In this document: one piece after another, positions 25,968-34,266 of the stretch
Layout of the letters: every line of letters starts with the position of its first letter
How positions within the stretch are numbered: position 1 is the stretch's first letter
Origin: an uncultured Prevotellaceae bacterium
GTDB taxonomy: Bacteria; Bacteroidota; Bacteroidia; Bacteroidales; Bacteroidaceae
Assembly: GCA_902778535.1 (NCBI GenBank)
Contig: CACYYG010000031.1
Coordinates: 1 to 63,159, forward strand
DNA length: 63,159 nt
Direction: 5' to 3'
Translations under genes and position numbers: made by a program
Notes under the pieces: generated by a model
Seen by the model: only the letters and a program-made list of their open reading frames with translations
The model's database searches: none
Told to the model about the DNA's origin: nothing

Positions 25968-26606
25968 ATGACTTCCTTCCAACCCTTCGATGTCAACAGC
26001 TGGGACAGGCGCGAGCATTTCGCGTTCTATTCTACCAAGCGGTTGCCGCATTATGCTGTGGCCGCTTATATTGATGTGACCCCGTTGCTGGCCTACAAGC
26101 GTAAGCACCACTTGTCGTTCTACCTCTCGCTGGTATATCTGGTGACGAAGAGCCTGAACAGTATCCGTAACTTCCGCCTGAGAATTGTCGATGGCAACGT
26201 GGTCATCTACGACCGCATAGAGACGAACTTCACCCATAAGCGTCCTGACGAAGAGATATTCCGCTGTTACACGGCTCCTTTCGAAGGAACGCTGCAGGAG
26301 TATGTCGCGGCGACGTCGGAGGCAATAGCACATCAGACAGCGCTTTTCGACGGCATTGGCGACATTCCCAACGTGGTGTATTGTTCCTGTGCGCCGACCC
26401 TCGATGCCACCTGCATCACCAACCCCGGCATGGAGAACCCCGACGACGCCATTCCCCGTGTCAACTGGGGCAAATACGTCGAGCACAACGGCCGCTGGCG
26501 GCTGAACATCACATTCACTGCCAACCACCGTTTCATCGACGGCTATCACATCGGCCTCTTCTTCGAGCACTTGCAAAGAGATATTAACCTTCTTAGCCAA
26601 GAATAA
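25968..26606 (+). CDS. Chloramphenicol acetyltransferase-family protein
   Basis: A 212-residue member of the CAT fold. The active-site region NHRFIDGYHIG contains the catalytic His and the structural Asp-Gly (HxxxDG). The N-terminus (RREHFAFYSTKRLPHYAVAAYIDVT) matches CAT-like proteins. Acetyl-CoA-dependent O-acetylation is expected. Its chromosomal operon setting next to rubredoxin and glycosyltransferase, plus divergence from classical CATs, gives no reason to infer drug resistance. ATG 25968 is used because an upstream in-frame extension overlaps the rubredoxin gene. Confidence 0.85.
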   Translation: MTSFQPFDVNSWDRREHFAFYSTKRLPHYAVAAYIDVTPLLAYKRKHHLSFYLSLVYLVTKSLNSIRNFRLRIVDGNVVIYDRIETNFTHKRPDEEIFRCYTAPFEGTLQEYVAATSEAIAHQTALFDGIGDIPNVVYCSCAPTLDATCITNPGMENPDDAIPRVNWGKYVEHNGRWRLNITFTANHRFIDGYHIGLFFEHLQRDINLLSQE

Positions 26607-26618
26607 AAACAGCAACCG

Positions 26619-28277
26619 ATGATTCGCCGCCTTCTGCCTTTCCTACTGCTTCTCATGCCTATTGGCATCTGCGCACAGCACACCGACGTGGAGTCGTTGT
26701 GCCGGCAGATTGACGAAGCCATAGCCCAGTCGCCCCACTATGTGGCCCAGCGTGAGGCGAAGATTACGACAGCCCGGCATGCCTTTGAACAGGCCAGTGG
26801 CAGGCAGAAATATGAAGAGGCCTTTCATTTGTATGAGCTCTATCGTCCTTTCGTCAGCGATTCTGCCATCTATTTCCTCCAGCAATGCATCGTTTTGGCA
26901 GAAGAGCAGAACGACCATTCAGCCTCTGTTCGCTGCCGCTCGCTGCTTGCCATTCGCTGCTCCAACATCGGCCTTTATGACGAGGCGCTGAACATTCTCG
27001 ACTCCATCCGTCCCGCTGACGGCCTTGACACCACGGCCCTCGGCACTTATTACGAAGCATATAATAATGTGTATGGCGAATTGAGCTACTACACCCGCCT
27101 CGACGACATGCGCCAACGCTATCATGCCAAGGAGGAGCACTACCGCCAGCTGATGTACGACTGCCTGCCGCCAACCAGCGAAACATGTCTGCTGCGTCGC
27201 GAGCAGGACGCTCAGGCCAAGGGCAGGCTGGAAGAGTCGATGGCCATCAACGACGAGTGGATGCAGACGGTGGAGCCTGGCAGCCATCCCTATGCGCTCG
27301 TCGCCCTCTACCGCTATATCGAATACAAGCTGCAGCGCGACACCACGCAGATGATGTACTGGCTGACAGAGTCGGTGCTGGCCGACATACGCAATGCGGC
27401 CATGGACCAGGGGTCGATGTGGGAACTGGCCAACGAGCTGATGCTCAGCGGCGACATTGAGCGTGCCTCGCGCTACATCACCTATACCAGCGACTGTGCC
27501 AACCGCTACGGCTCGCGGCAGCGCAACTGGCAGATAGCGCCGCTGATGACGCAGATAGCCAACGAATACAAGGCGCAGAGCGAGCGCACCACCACGCAGC
27601 TGCGCCTCGCCCTGGTGGCTGCCAGCCTGCTGGCCCTGCTACTGCTGGCAGCGCTATTCTTCATACTCCGGCGCAACAAGCAGCTGCATGCCGCACGTAA
27701 TGCCCTGACTACCTCCAACGATGAACTGGCATCGGCCAACAGCCTGCTCGCTACACAGAAAGACGAGCTTGCCGCACTCAACTCCCACCTGTCGCTTCTT
27801 ACCGCTCATCTCTCAGAAAGCAATCGCGTAAAAGAGGAATACATCGGCCGGTTCATGAGTCTTTGCGCACAGTATATCGACAAGCTCGACAACTATCGTA
27901 AGATGGTGAACAAGAAATTGAAGAACAAGGAGCTGGACGAGCTGTTCCAGATTTCGAAGTCAACAGAGCTGAAGGAAAGAGAACTGGACGAGCTCTACGA
28001 AAACTTCGACACCGTCTTCCTGCATCTATTCCCCGATTTCATCGACGGTTTCAATGCCCTGCTGCAGCCAGAGATGCGCATCCACCCGAAGCAGGAGAAC
28101 CGGCTGACCACCGACATCCGCATCTTCGCACTCATACGCCTTGGCTTTGAAGACTCGTCGAAGATTGCCGAGTTCCTGCACTACTCTGTCAACACCATCT
28201 ACAACTACCGTGCTCGCATCAAAAACGGTGCCCTCGGCAACCGTGAGCAGTTTGAGAAGCAAGTCAAAGAGCTGTAA
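26619..28277 (+). CDS. DUF6377 domain-containing membrane signalling protein
   Basis: A 552-residue protein with a signal peptide (MIRRLLPFLLLLMPIGICAQ), a helical TPR-like periplasmic region (about 30-325), one transmembrane helix (about 328-350), a cytosolic coiled coil, and a C-terminal DUF6377/HTH-like domain (IFALIRLGFEDSSKIAEFLHYSVNTIYNYRARIKNGA). This layout resembles one-component transmembrane regulators of Bacteroidetes. The coiled coil contains a Ser/Leu-rich low-complexity insert at 27780-27826. It lies upstream of the PUL across a 1.1-kb repeat-rich spacer and could regulate it, but PULs are more often controlled by HTCS or SusR-type proteins, which are absent here. Confidence 0.8.
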   Translation: MIRRLLPFLLLLMPIGICAQHTDVESLCRQIDEAIAQSPHYVAQREAKITTARHAFEQASGRQKYEEAFHLYELYRPFVSDSAIYFLQQCIVLAEEQNDHSASVRCRSLLAIRCSNIGLYDEALNILDSIRPADGLDTTALGTYYEAYNNVYGELSYYTRLDDMRQRYHAKEEHYRQLMYDCLPPTSETCLLRREQDAQAKGRLEESMAINDEWMQTVEPGSHPYALVALYRYIEYKLQRDTTQMMYWLTESVLADIRNAAMDQGSMWELANELMLSGDIERASRYITYTSDCANRYGSRQRNWQIAPLMTQIANEYKAQSERTTTQLRLALVAASLLALLLLAALFFILRRNKQLHAARNALTTSNDELASANSLLATQKDELAALNSHLSLLTAHLSESNRVKEEYIGRFMSLCAQYIDKLDNYRKMVNKKLKNKELDELFQISKSTELKERELDELYENFDTVFLHLFPDFIDGFNALLQPEMRIHPKQENRLTTDIRIFALIRLGFEDSSKIAEFLHYSVNTIYNYRARIKNGALGNREQFEKQVKEL

Positions 28278-28586
28278 AACAGAACGGACACCAACCGCCA
28301 TTTTGACCCCCAATTGCTCATCAGGCTAATAGCCTATGATGATGATTACTGGCAGGGGTGGGGTCAGTAACTTAACACGCCAAGTTGTCATTTTTCTTTA
28401 CAAAATAGGTGCGAAAACGGGTCTCAACGTGGCTGAGATTGGCTCAGAATTCACGACAGGACAATTTGCTGAAAAAAACGCGAAAATGAGAGGGGTTGGC
28501 TATTTTACTGGCTGACAGTCACTTAGCTCATATTTCGATTAACAGGGAGCATCCTCGTTTTCAAAAAGGTATATCCCCATGAAAAA
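28278..28586. other. Intergenic spacer, no gene seen
   Basis: This stretch has no convincing reading frame. A loose hairpin around 28316-28346 (GGCTAATAGCC core) might end the DUF6377 transcript. Otherwise nothing was recognised before the 236-bp repeat begins. Confidence 0.5.
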
Positions 28587-28822
28587 AAGTCAATGCCTTT
28601 TTTTCGCGCGGACCATCTTTCTGAGCAAAAACATGCCGTTCTGGAGCCAAAACAGGCCCTTTCAGAGACCGAAAAGCTGCACAAAACCTATGCGCGTGTG
28701 CAATTTGAACGCCTTGCTCATGTTCATCTGATGGTCTGCAGGCTGTAAAAACATGACATCCCGCTTCTAGTTTGCAATTTTTGTTTGTAAAGAAATCGGA
28801 ATAAAATTTCTTTACATTTTTC
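28587..28822. repeat. Dispersed 236-bp repeat, copy 2
   Basis: Near-identical to 1-236 across its first 150 bases, then diverged, then conserved again at the terminal stem-loop (GTAAAGAAA/TTTCTTTAC with a trailing T-run). The conserved end hairpin and the dispersed occurrence suggest a non-coding RNA or a mobile repeat. The frame starting at 28594 is only 51 codons and differs from the first copy mainly by non-synonymous changes. Confidence 0.8.
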
Positions 28823-28949
28823 TTTTCTGCACAGAGATAATAAGCATTAACCTAGATTATTCATGGAAATTTTGTTGAACAGCGTAAGTTATTCTTTTAA
28901 CACGAATTTTTCATTAATTTGCAAAAAATAAGTTGATACGGTTTTTAAT

Positions 28950-29102
28950 GAAACGAATGAGAATAATGAGATTAATTTTGGCCACGAATGAGAATAATAA
29001 TTATTCCAATTCGTGAATAAATTATTTCAATTATTGCCACGAATGAGAATAATAATTATTCCAATTCGTGAATAAATTATTTCAATTATTCCAATTCGTT
29101 TC
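28950..29102. repeat. Nested palindrome with a perfect 55-bp tandem duplication
   Basis: Two identical 55-bp units (28981-29035 and 29036-29090) each contain a 33-nt imperfect palindrome from CACGAAT to ATTCGTG. They are enclosed by an outer inverted repeat, GAAACGAATGAGAATAAT at 28950-28967 and its near-complement at 29085-29102. The whole 153 bp can fold as one long, AT-rich stem or as two stacked hairpins. It lies 285 bp upstream of susC. No reverse transcriptase or transposase is nearby. Confidence 0.85.
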
Positions 29103-29316
29103 CATAAACTTGTAGAAGCACAGAGTCAACAGACCGTTCTTGCGTTTTGCCCCGAAAAACATGTTTATTGTAGAAAAAACACCTCTATATTTCGTCCACT
29201 CTTTTTGAAGGGCTGAAAAATTGCAACCGTCTGAAAACAAACAAGATATATTTCACAACACGTAAAAAACGTCCACTTTTTTGGTGCATACGCTCCAAGT
29301 GCATTTGTTTTTTTCT

Positions 29317-29324
29317 TAATTTTG
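29317..29324 (+). promoter_or_regulatory. -7 element of the PUL (susC)
   Basis: TAATTTTG followed by CACC; no -33 TTTG is seen at the usual distance, consistent with an activator-dependent PUL promoter. The leader to ATG 29387 would be about 55 nt. Confidence 0.5.
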
Positions 29325-29386
29325 CACCAGAAAATGAAAAACGCGTTAGAACGCTAACACAATCTTTATTTAATAACTAACAAAGT

Positions 29387-32300
29387 ATGAAAAAAAGCAG
29401 GTATTTATTGTTGCTATTGGCACTCATCGTGTCTATGGCTACGAAGGCCCAGAGCATCTCTGGTACTGTGACAGACGACCTCGGGGAGCCCGTCATCGGA
29501 GCTTCCGTCGTCGAGAAAGGAAATCCCCAGCGCGGAGCCGTCACTGACATTGATGGCAAATTCACCATCAGCGTGAATGTGGGGACACCTATTGTAATCA
29601 GCTACATCGGCATGGTCACCCAGGAGGTGAGAGCCGCTAACGGCATGACCATCACGCTGAAGGAAGACGTGAACTCGCTGAAGGACGTGGTCGTCATCGG
29701 CTACGGCGTGCAGAAGAAGAGCGTGGTGACGGCCTCCATCGCAAAGGTGAGCGCCGACGACCTCGAAGGCAAGACGCGGCTGCGTGCCGAGGATGCCCTG
29801 AAAGGCATGGCAGCCGGCGTGAACGTTACTTCAGCCTCGGGTCAGCCCGGCTCCAAGTCGATGATCCGCATACGTGGCATCGGCACCATCAACAGCTCCG
29901 AGCCGCTGTATATCATCGACGGCATGCCTACCGACCAGAACGGCATGGAGAGCGTCAACCCCAACGACATTGAGTCGATTGAGGTGCTGAAGGACGCTGC
30001 CTCGGGTGCCATCTACGGTGCACGCGCCGCCAACGGCGTCATCCTCGTCACCACGAAGAAAGGCAAGACGGGCAAGGCCCAGATCAACTACAACTTCTCG
30101 CAGGGATGGCAGAGCGCCTGGAAGAAGCGCGACGTGACCGGTGCCACCGACTATGCCATCCTGCAGAACGAGCGCCGCGTGCAGAACGGCCTCGCTCCCC
30201 TCTACAACGACCCCTACAACCTCATCGATGCCAACGGCAACGCCATCAAGGGCTTCGGCACCAACTGGCAGGACTTGCTCTTCAACGACAATGCGCCCAT
30301 ACAGCAGCATGACGTCAGCATCAGCGGTGCCTCGGAGAAGGTGAACTACTACCTCTCACTCGGCTATTTCGACCAGGAGGGCATCGTGGGCGGCAACTAC
30401 GGCCAGTCGAACTACGACCGTCTGACCCTTCGCTCGAACAACCAGTTCAACCTGTTCGATGATTCCAAGGAGCGCAACTTTCTGAACAAGCTCGACCTCG
30501 GTGCGAACATCTCTTATATGCGCGTGCACAGCACTGGCATCGACGCCAACAGCACATGGGGTTCACCCCTCGGCTCGGCACTCTACCTTGCACCCACACT
30601 GCCCGTCACGCTGACGCAGCTGGGCTATGAGGAGGATGGCAGCCCACGCTACGGACAGGCCATGATTGACCGCTACTCGGCCTACGACCTCTACTACGAC
30701 GCCAACGGCAATCCATACACCATTCCCGGCTATGTGGGCAGCTATCAGGAGCAGAACAACCCCATCGCCATGATGCAGGGCAACCCCACCAAGAACTGGA
30801 GCCACAAGTTCATGCCGAAGTTCTCGATTGACCTGCAGCTGTGGGACGAGCTGAAGTATCATTTCACCTACAGCGCAGAACTCAGCTTCTGGGGCTACGA
30901 GGGTGCCACGCTGCAGAAATACTACTTCTCAGGCAACAGCAACAGCGACCACACACAGGCCACGGCCTATAAGGGCAACAACTCTACGTGGCAGATTGAG
31001 AACACACTGACCTACGACAAGACCTTCGGCAAACACACCATCGGCGTGGTGCTCGGTCAGAGCGCACTGAAGACGAAGGGCGACGAGCTGGGCGGATCGC
31101 ACTGGTATCTGGTCAATCCCGGCAAACCCAGCATCAAATATACCACTGGCGGTGCACTGGAGCTCACAACCGACGCCGACGGCAAGGTGACGGGCGCCAA
31201 GAGCCTCGTCGGCGTGTGGGGAGGACCCTACACACAGCACCGCCTGGCATCGCTCTTCGGACGTCTGAGCTACAACTACGACGAGAAGTACATGCTGCAG
31301 GCCACCATACGCCGCGACGGCAGCTCACGCTTCGGCTCAAACAACAAGTACGGTACGTTCCCATCATTCTCAGCAGGCTGGAACATCATGAACGAAGACT
31401 TCATGGCCGACACACGCAACTGGCTCACCAACCTGAAACTGCGCGCCAGCTGGGGTAAGAACGGTAACGACAACATCGGCGACTTCGCCTATACCACGCT
31501 GACAGCCACAGGCGGCAGCAGCAACTACTACTATGGACAGACTGCCTCGATGGCCTACGGCTCGAAAGCCAACCGCCTGGCCAACGAAGACCTGAAGTGG
31601 GAGGAGAGCGAGCAGACCAACATCGGTCTCGACTTCGGATTCTGGAACAACCAGCTGACCTTCAGCGTCGACTACTTCAAGAAGAAGACCAACGGCATGA
31701 TCATCGACATGCCCATCCCTAGCTACGTGGGTGAGCAGCGTCCGCTGGCCAACGTCGGCGACATGGAGAACAGCGGCTGGGAGTTTGAACTGGGCTACAA
31801 GTGGAACATCGGCGATGCACGCTTTGGCGTGAAGGCCAATGCCTCCTACCTGAGCAACGAGCTGAAGAACCTGGGCAACGACACCGGCTTCCTGAACTAC
31901 GGCATCAGCCAGTTTGCCGACGGCGGCACACGTGCCGAGAACGGACAGCCCTTCCCCTTCTTCTATGGCTATAAGACCAACGGCATCCTGCAGAACCAGG
32001 CCGAGGCCGATGCCTATAACGCCGCTTACGGTGCCAGCTCGAAGCCCGGCGACTTCCGCTTTGTCGATACCAACAACGATAACAAGATTACTTCCGACGA
32101 CCGTACCAACATCGGCGACGGTATTCCCGACTGGAGCTTCGGCCTGAACTTCGATGCCGAGTGGAAAGGCTTCGACCTCGGCGTCTTCTTCCAAGGCGTC
32201 AGCGGCGTTGACGTATTCGACGCCACCTATCGTCAGGACATCGCCTCAGGCAACTATCCCACCTGGATACTGCAGCGCTGGACCGGCGAAGGCACCTCGA

Positions 32301-32626
32301 ACACTGTGCCTACACTGGGCGACTCGAAGAACTGGGTGGTCAGCGACATGTATGTGCGCGACGGCAGCTACCTGCGCCTGAAGAACATCACGCTGGGCTA
32401 TACCCTGCCACGCAGCCTGACACAGAAAATCGGCATCAGCCGCCTGCGCATCTACGGACGCGCCGAGAACCTCTTCACATGGACCAAATACTGGGGCTTC
32501 GACCCGGAAATCGGCGCCGGATGGGACAACGAAACACAGAAACACAACACACAGTTCACTGGCGTAGACTATGGTGTCTATCCGCAGGCACGCGTATTCA
32601 CCTTCGGAGTTAACGTTAGTTTATAG
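29387..32626 (+). CDS. SusC/RagA-family TonB-dependent outer-membrane transporter
   Basis: A 1079-residue TonB-linked porin that imports glycan oligosaccharides. It has a signal peptide (MKKSRYLLLLLALIVSMATKAQ), an N-terminal carboxypeptidase-regulatory-like domain (SISGTVTDDLGEPVIGASVV, about residues 23-95), and a TonB box region with DVVVIGYGVQKKSVVTASIAKV. A plug (RIRGIGTINSSEPLYIIDGMP, VLKDAASGAIYGARAANGVILVTTKKGK) and a 22-strand barrel follow. It forms the complex with the SusD protein encoded 25 bp downstream. First gene of the PUL. Confidence 0.97.
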   Translation: MKKSRYLLLLLALIVSMATKAQSISGTVTDDLGEPVIGASVVEKGNPQRGAVTDIDGKFTISVNVGTPIVISYIGMVTQEVRAANGMTITLKEDVNSLKDVVVIGYGVQKKSVVTASIAKVSADDLEGKTRLRAEDALKGMAAGVNVTSASGQPGSKSMIRIRGIGTINSSEPLYIIDGMPTDQNGMESVNPNDIESIEVLKDAASGAIYGARAANGVILVTTKKGKTGKAQINYNFSQGWQSAWKKRDVTGATDYAILQNERRVQNGLAPLYNDPYNLIDANGNAIKGFGTNWQDLLFNDNAPIQQHDVSISGASEKVNYYLSLGYFDQEGIVGGNYGQSNYDRLTLRSNNQFNLFDDSKERNFLNKLDLGANISYMRVHSTGIDANSTWGSPLGSALYLAPTLPVTLTQLGYEEDGSPRYGQAMIDRYSAYDLYYDANGNPYTIPGYVGSYQEQNNPIAMMQGNPTKNWSHKFMPKFSIDLQLWDELKYHFTYSAELSFWGYEGATLQKYYFSGNSNSDHTQATAYKGNNSTWQIENTLTYDKTFGKHTIGVVLGQSALKTKGDELGGSHWYLVNPGKPSIKYTTGGALELTTDADGKVTGAKSLVGVWGGPYTQHRLASLFGRLSYNYDEKYMLQATIRRDGSSRFGSNNKYGTFPSFSAGWNIMNEDFMADTRNWLTNLKLRASWGKNGNDNIGDFAYTTLTATGGSSNYYYGQTASMAYGSKANRLANEDLKWEESEQTNIGLDFGFWNNQLTFSVDYFKKKTNGMIIDMPIPSYVGEQRPLANVGDMENSGWEFELGYKWNIGDARFGVKANASYLSNELKNLGNDTGFLNYGISQFADGGTRAENGQPFPFFYGYKTNGILQNQAEADAYNAAYGASSKPGDFRFVDTNNDNKITSDDRTNIGDGIPDWSFGLNFDAEWKGFDLGVFFQGVSGVDVFDATYRQDIASGNYPTWILQRWTGEGTSNTVPTLGDSKNWVVSDMYVRDGSYLRLKNITLGYTLPRSLTQKIGISRLRIYGRAENLFTWTKYWGFDPEIGAGWDNETQKHNTQFTGVDYGVYPQARVFTFGVNVSL

Positions 32627-32651
32627 TTAATATTTATAATAGTTTATAGTT

Positions 32652-34211
32652 ATGATTACCAAGATAAATAAGATGGGTAGGCTGATGCTCGGCGCAGCAC
32701 TTGTCACTTTTAACTTATCACTTGTCACTTCATGCAGCGACGACTTCCTTGAGGTGACCAAACCCGACGGCGAACCTCTTGAGGAATACTATACCACCGA
32801 GGAGACACTGAACGAGGCCCTCACGTCGGCATACGCTCCCCTGCACTGGCCCGACTGGGACAACCAAGCCTACAACGACCTCACCATCGACGGTGAGATC
32901 ATGGGCGACGACTTCTGGGTGGGTGGCTCCGACAACACCGACAACCAGCACTGGCACCGTCTGTTCAACTTCGAAGCCGACGGCAACAACACGCTGTCAA
33001 CCCTCTGGGGCGACTTCTACAGTGGCATCAAGCGCTGCAACGACGCCATCAAATATGCTTCATGGCCAGGCAATGCCAGTGCCAGCTTCCGTAAGTCGAT
33101 GGAGATGCAGGCACGCCTGCTCCGCGTGTACTATTATAATATATTGTGGCACTACTACGGCAACGTGCCCTTCTATCTGGAAAACCTCTCGCTGCCTTAT
33201 ACGGCTCCGCAGCTCACAGCCGACGAAATCTACAACAACCTGCTGCCTGAGCTGGAGGACATCATCGCCTCTGGCGTGCTGCCCATGCGCTGGGAGTCGG
33301 CACAGGCAGGACGCGTGAGCCAGGCATTCGCCATGATGCTCTACGCCGAGATGGTGATGTATCAGAACGACAACGCACGCTATCCGCAGGCTCTCGCCTA
33401 TATGAAGCAGATCATCGCCGATGGCAGTTACGCCCTCAATCCCAGCTTCGAAGACTTGTGGTCGGAGAACGGCGAATGGTGCAAGGAGAGCATCTTCGAG
33501 ATTAACTACAACGACGACCAGGCGCAGCGCGACTGGGGCAGTGCAGCCCTGAACGCCGGTGGCACCGTGTTCCCCACACTCTGCTCACCCAACGGATGGG
33601 GCGGCGGTGAAGGCTGGGACGGCGGCAACGACGGCTGGGGATTCCTGCCCATGAAGGTGGAGACCTACAATATGTATGCCGACTACGACCTGCGTCGCGA
33701 CGTCACCTGCTGGGACGTACGTTCCTACAGCTACACCGAGCGCTATCAGGACACACACATCTGGCACGGCAAGTATCGTCCGCAGTCGGCCAACAACCAG
33801 GACTGCCCGACTTCGAAGAACCTGAACTACAACAACAACAAGCGCATCTACCGCTACGCCGAGACCCTGCTCAACGCTGCCGAGCTGCTGCTCCAGACAG
33901 GCGGCAACGCCTCTGAGGCAACTGGCTACGTGAACGAGGTGCGTGCCCGTGCCGGTATGCCCGCACTGACCAATGTCACCATCGACGACATCTTCACCGA
34001 GCGTCACCTGGAGTTCTGCGGCGAGGGCAAGCGCTACTTCGACCTCGTACGTGCAGAAGGCATACAGGGCGCCACACAGAAGGCCAGCACCGTACTCGTG
34101 CCCGACACCTACGGCTACCGCACCAACAGCTGGACACCCAGCAAGAAATACATCCCTCTGGCTCAGTCTGAGCTTGACGCTGATCCCACACTGAAGCAGA
34201 ACAACTACTAA
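32652..34211 (+). CDS. SusD/RagB-family glycan-binding lipoprotein
   Basis: A 519-residue surface lipoprotein that caps the SusC barrel and captures glycan. The lipobox Cys is in LSLVTSCSDDFLE (C26), followed by the SusD-type start FLEVTKPDGEP. Typical C-terminal features are YAETLLNAAELLLQTG, the NEVRARAGMP motif and ERHLEFCGEGKRYFDLVR. The signal-peptide codons at 32699-32733 are built from repeated CACTTGTCACTT units, another simple repeat used as coding sequence. Confidence 0.96.
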   Translation: MITKINKMGRLMLGAALVTFNLSLVTSCSDDFLEVTKPDGEPLEEYYTTEETLNEALTSAYAPLHWPDWDNQAYNDLTIDGEIMGDDFWVGGSDNTDNQHWHRLFNFEADGNNTLSTLWGDFYSGIKRCNDAIKYASWPGNASASFRKSMEMQARLLRVYYYNILWHYYGNVPFYLENLSLPYTAPQLTADEIYNNLLPELEDIIASGVLPMRWESAQAGRVSQAFAMMLYAEMVMYQNDNARYPQALAYMKQIIADGSYALNPSFEDLWSENGEWCKESIFEINYNDDQAQRDWGSAALNAGGTVFPTLCSPNGWGGGEGWDGGNDGWGFLPMKVETYNMYADYDLRRDVTCWDVRSYSYTERYQDTHIWHGKYRPQSANNQDCPTSKNLNYNNNKRIYRYAETLLNAAELLLQTGGNASEATGYVNEVRARAGMPALTNVTIDDIFTERHLEFCGEGKRYFDLVRAEGIQGATQKASTVLVPDTYGYRTNSWTPSKKYIPLAQSELDADPTLKQNNY

Positions 34212-34266
34212 ATTGCTACCGCATTTGTCTCTTCTATAATGAATAAACATATAAAAACATACAGCA

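Noticed and set aside
25968-26606. Antibiotic (chloramphenicol) resistance gene
   Set aside because: Only the CAT fold and HxxxDG motif support it; the operon is housekeeping and the sequence is not a classical cat gene.
28950-29102. Retron msr/msd locus
   Set aside because: The nested stem-loops are suggestive, but no reverse transcriptase gene is present nearby.
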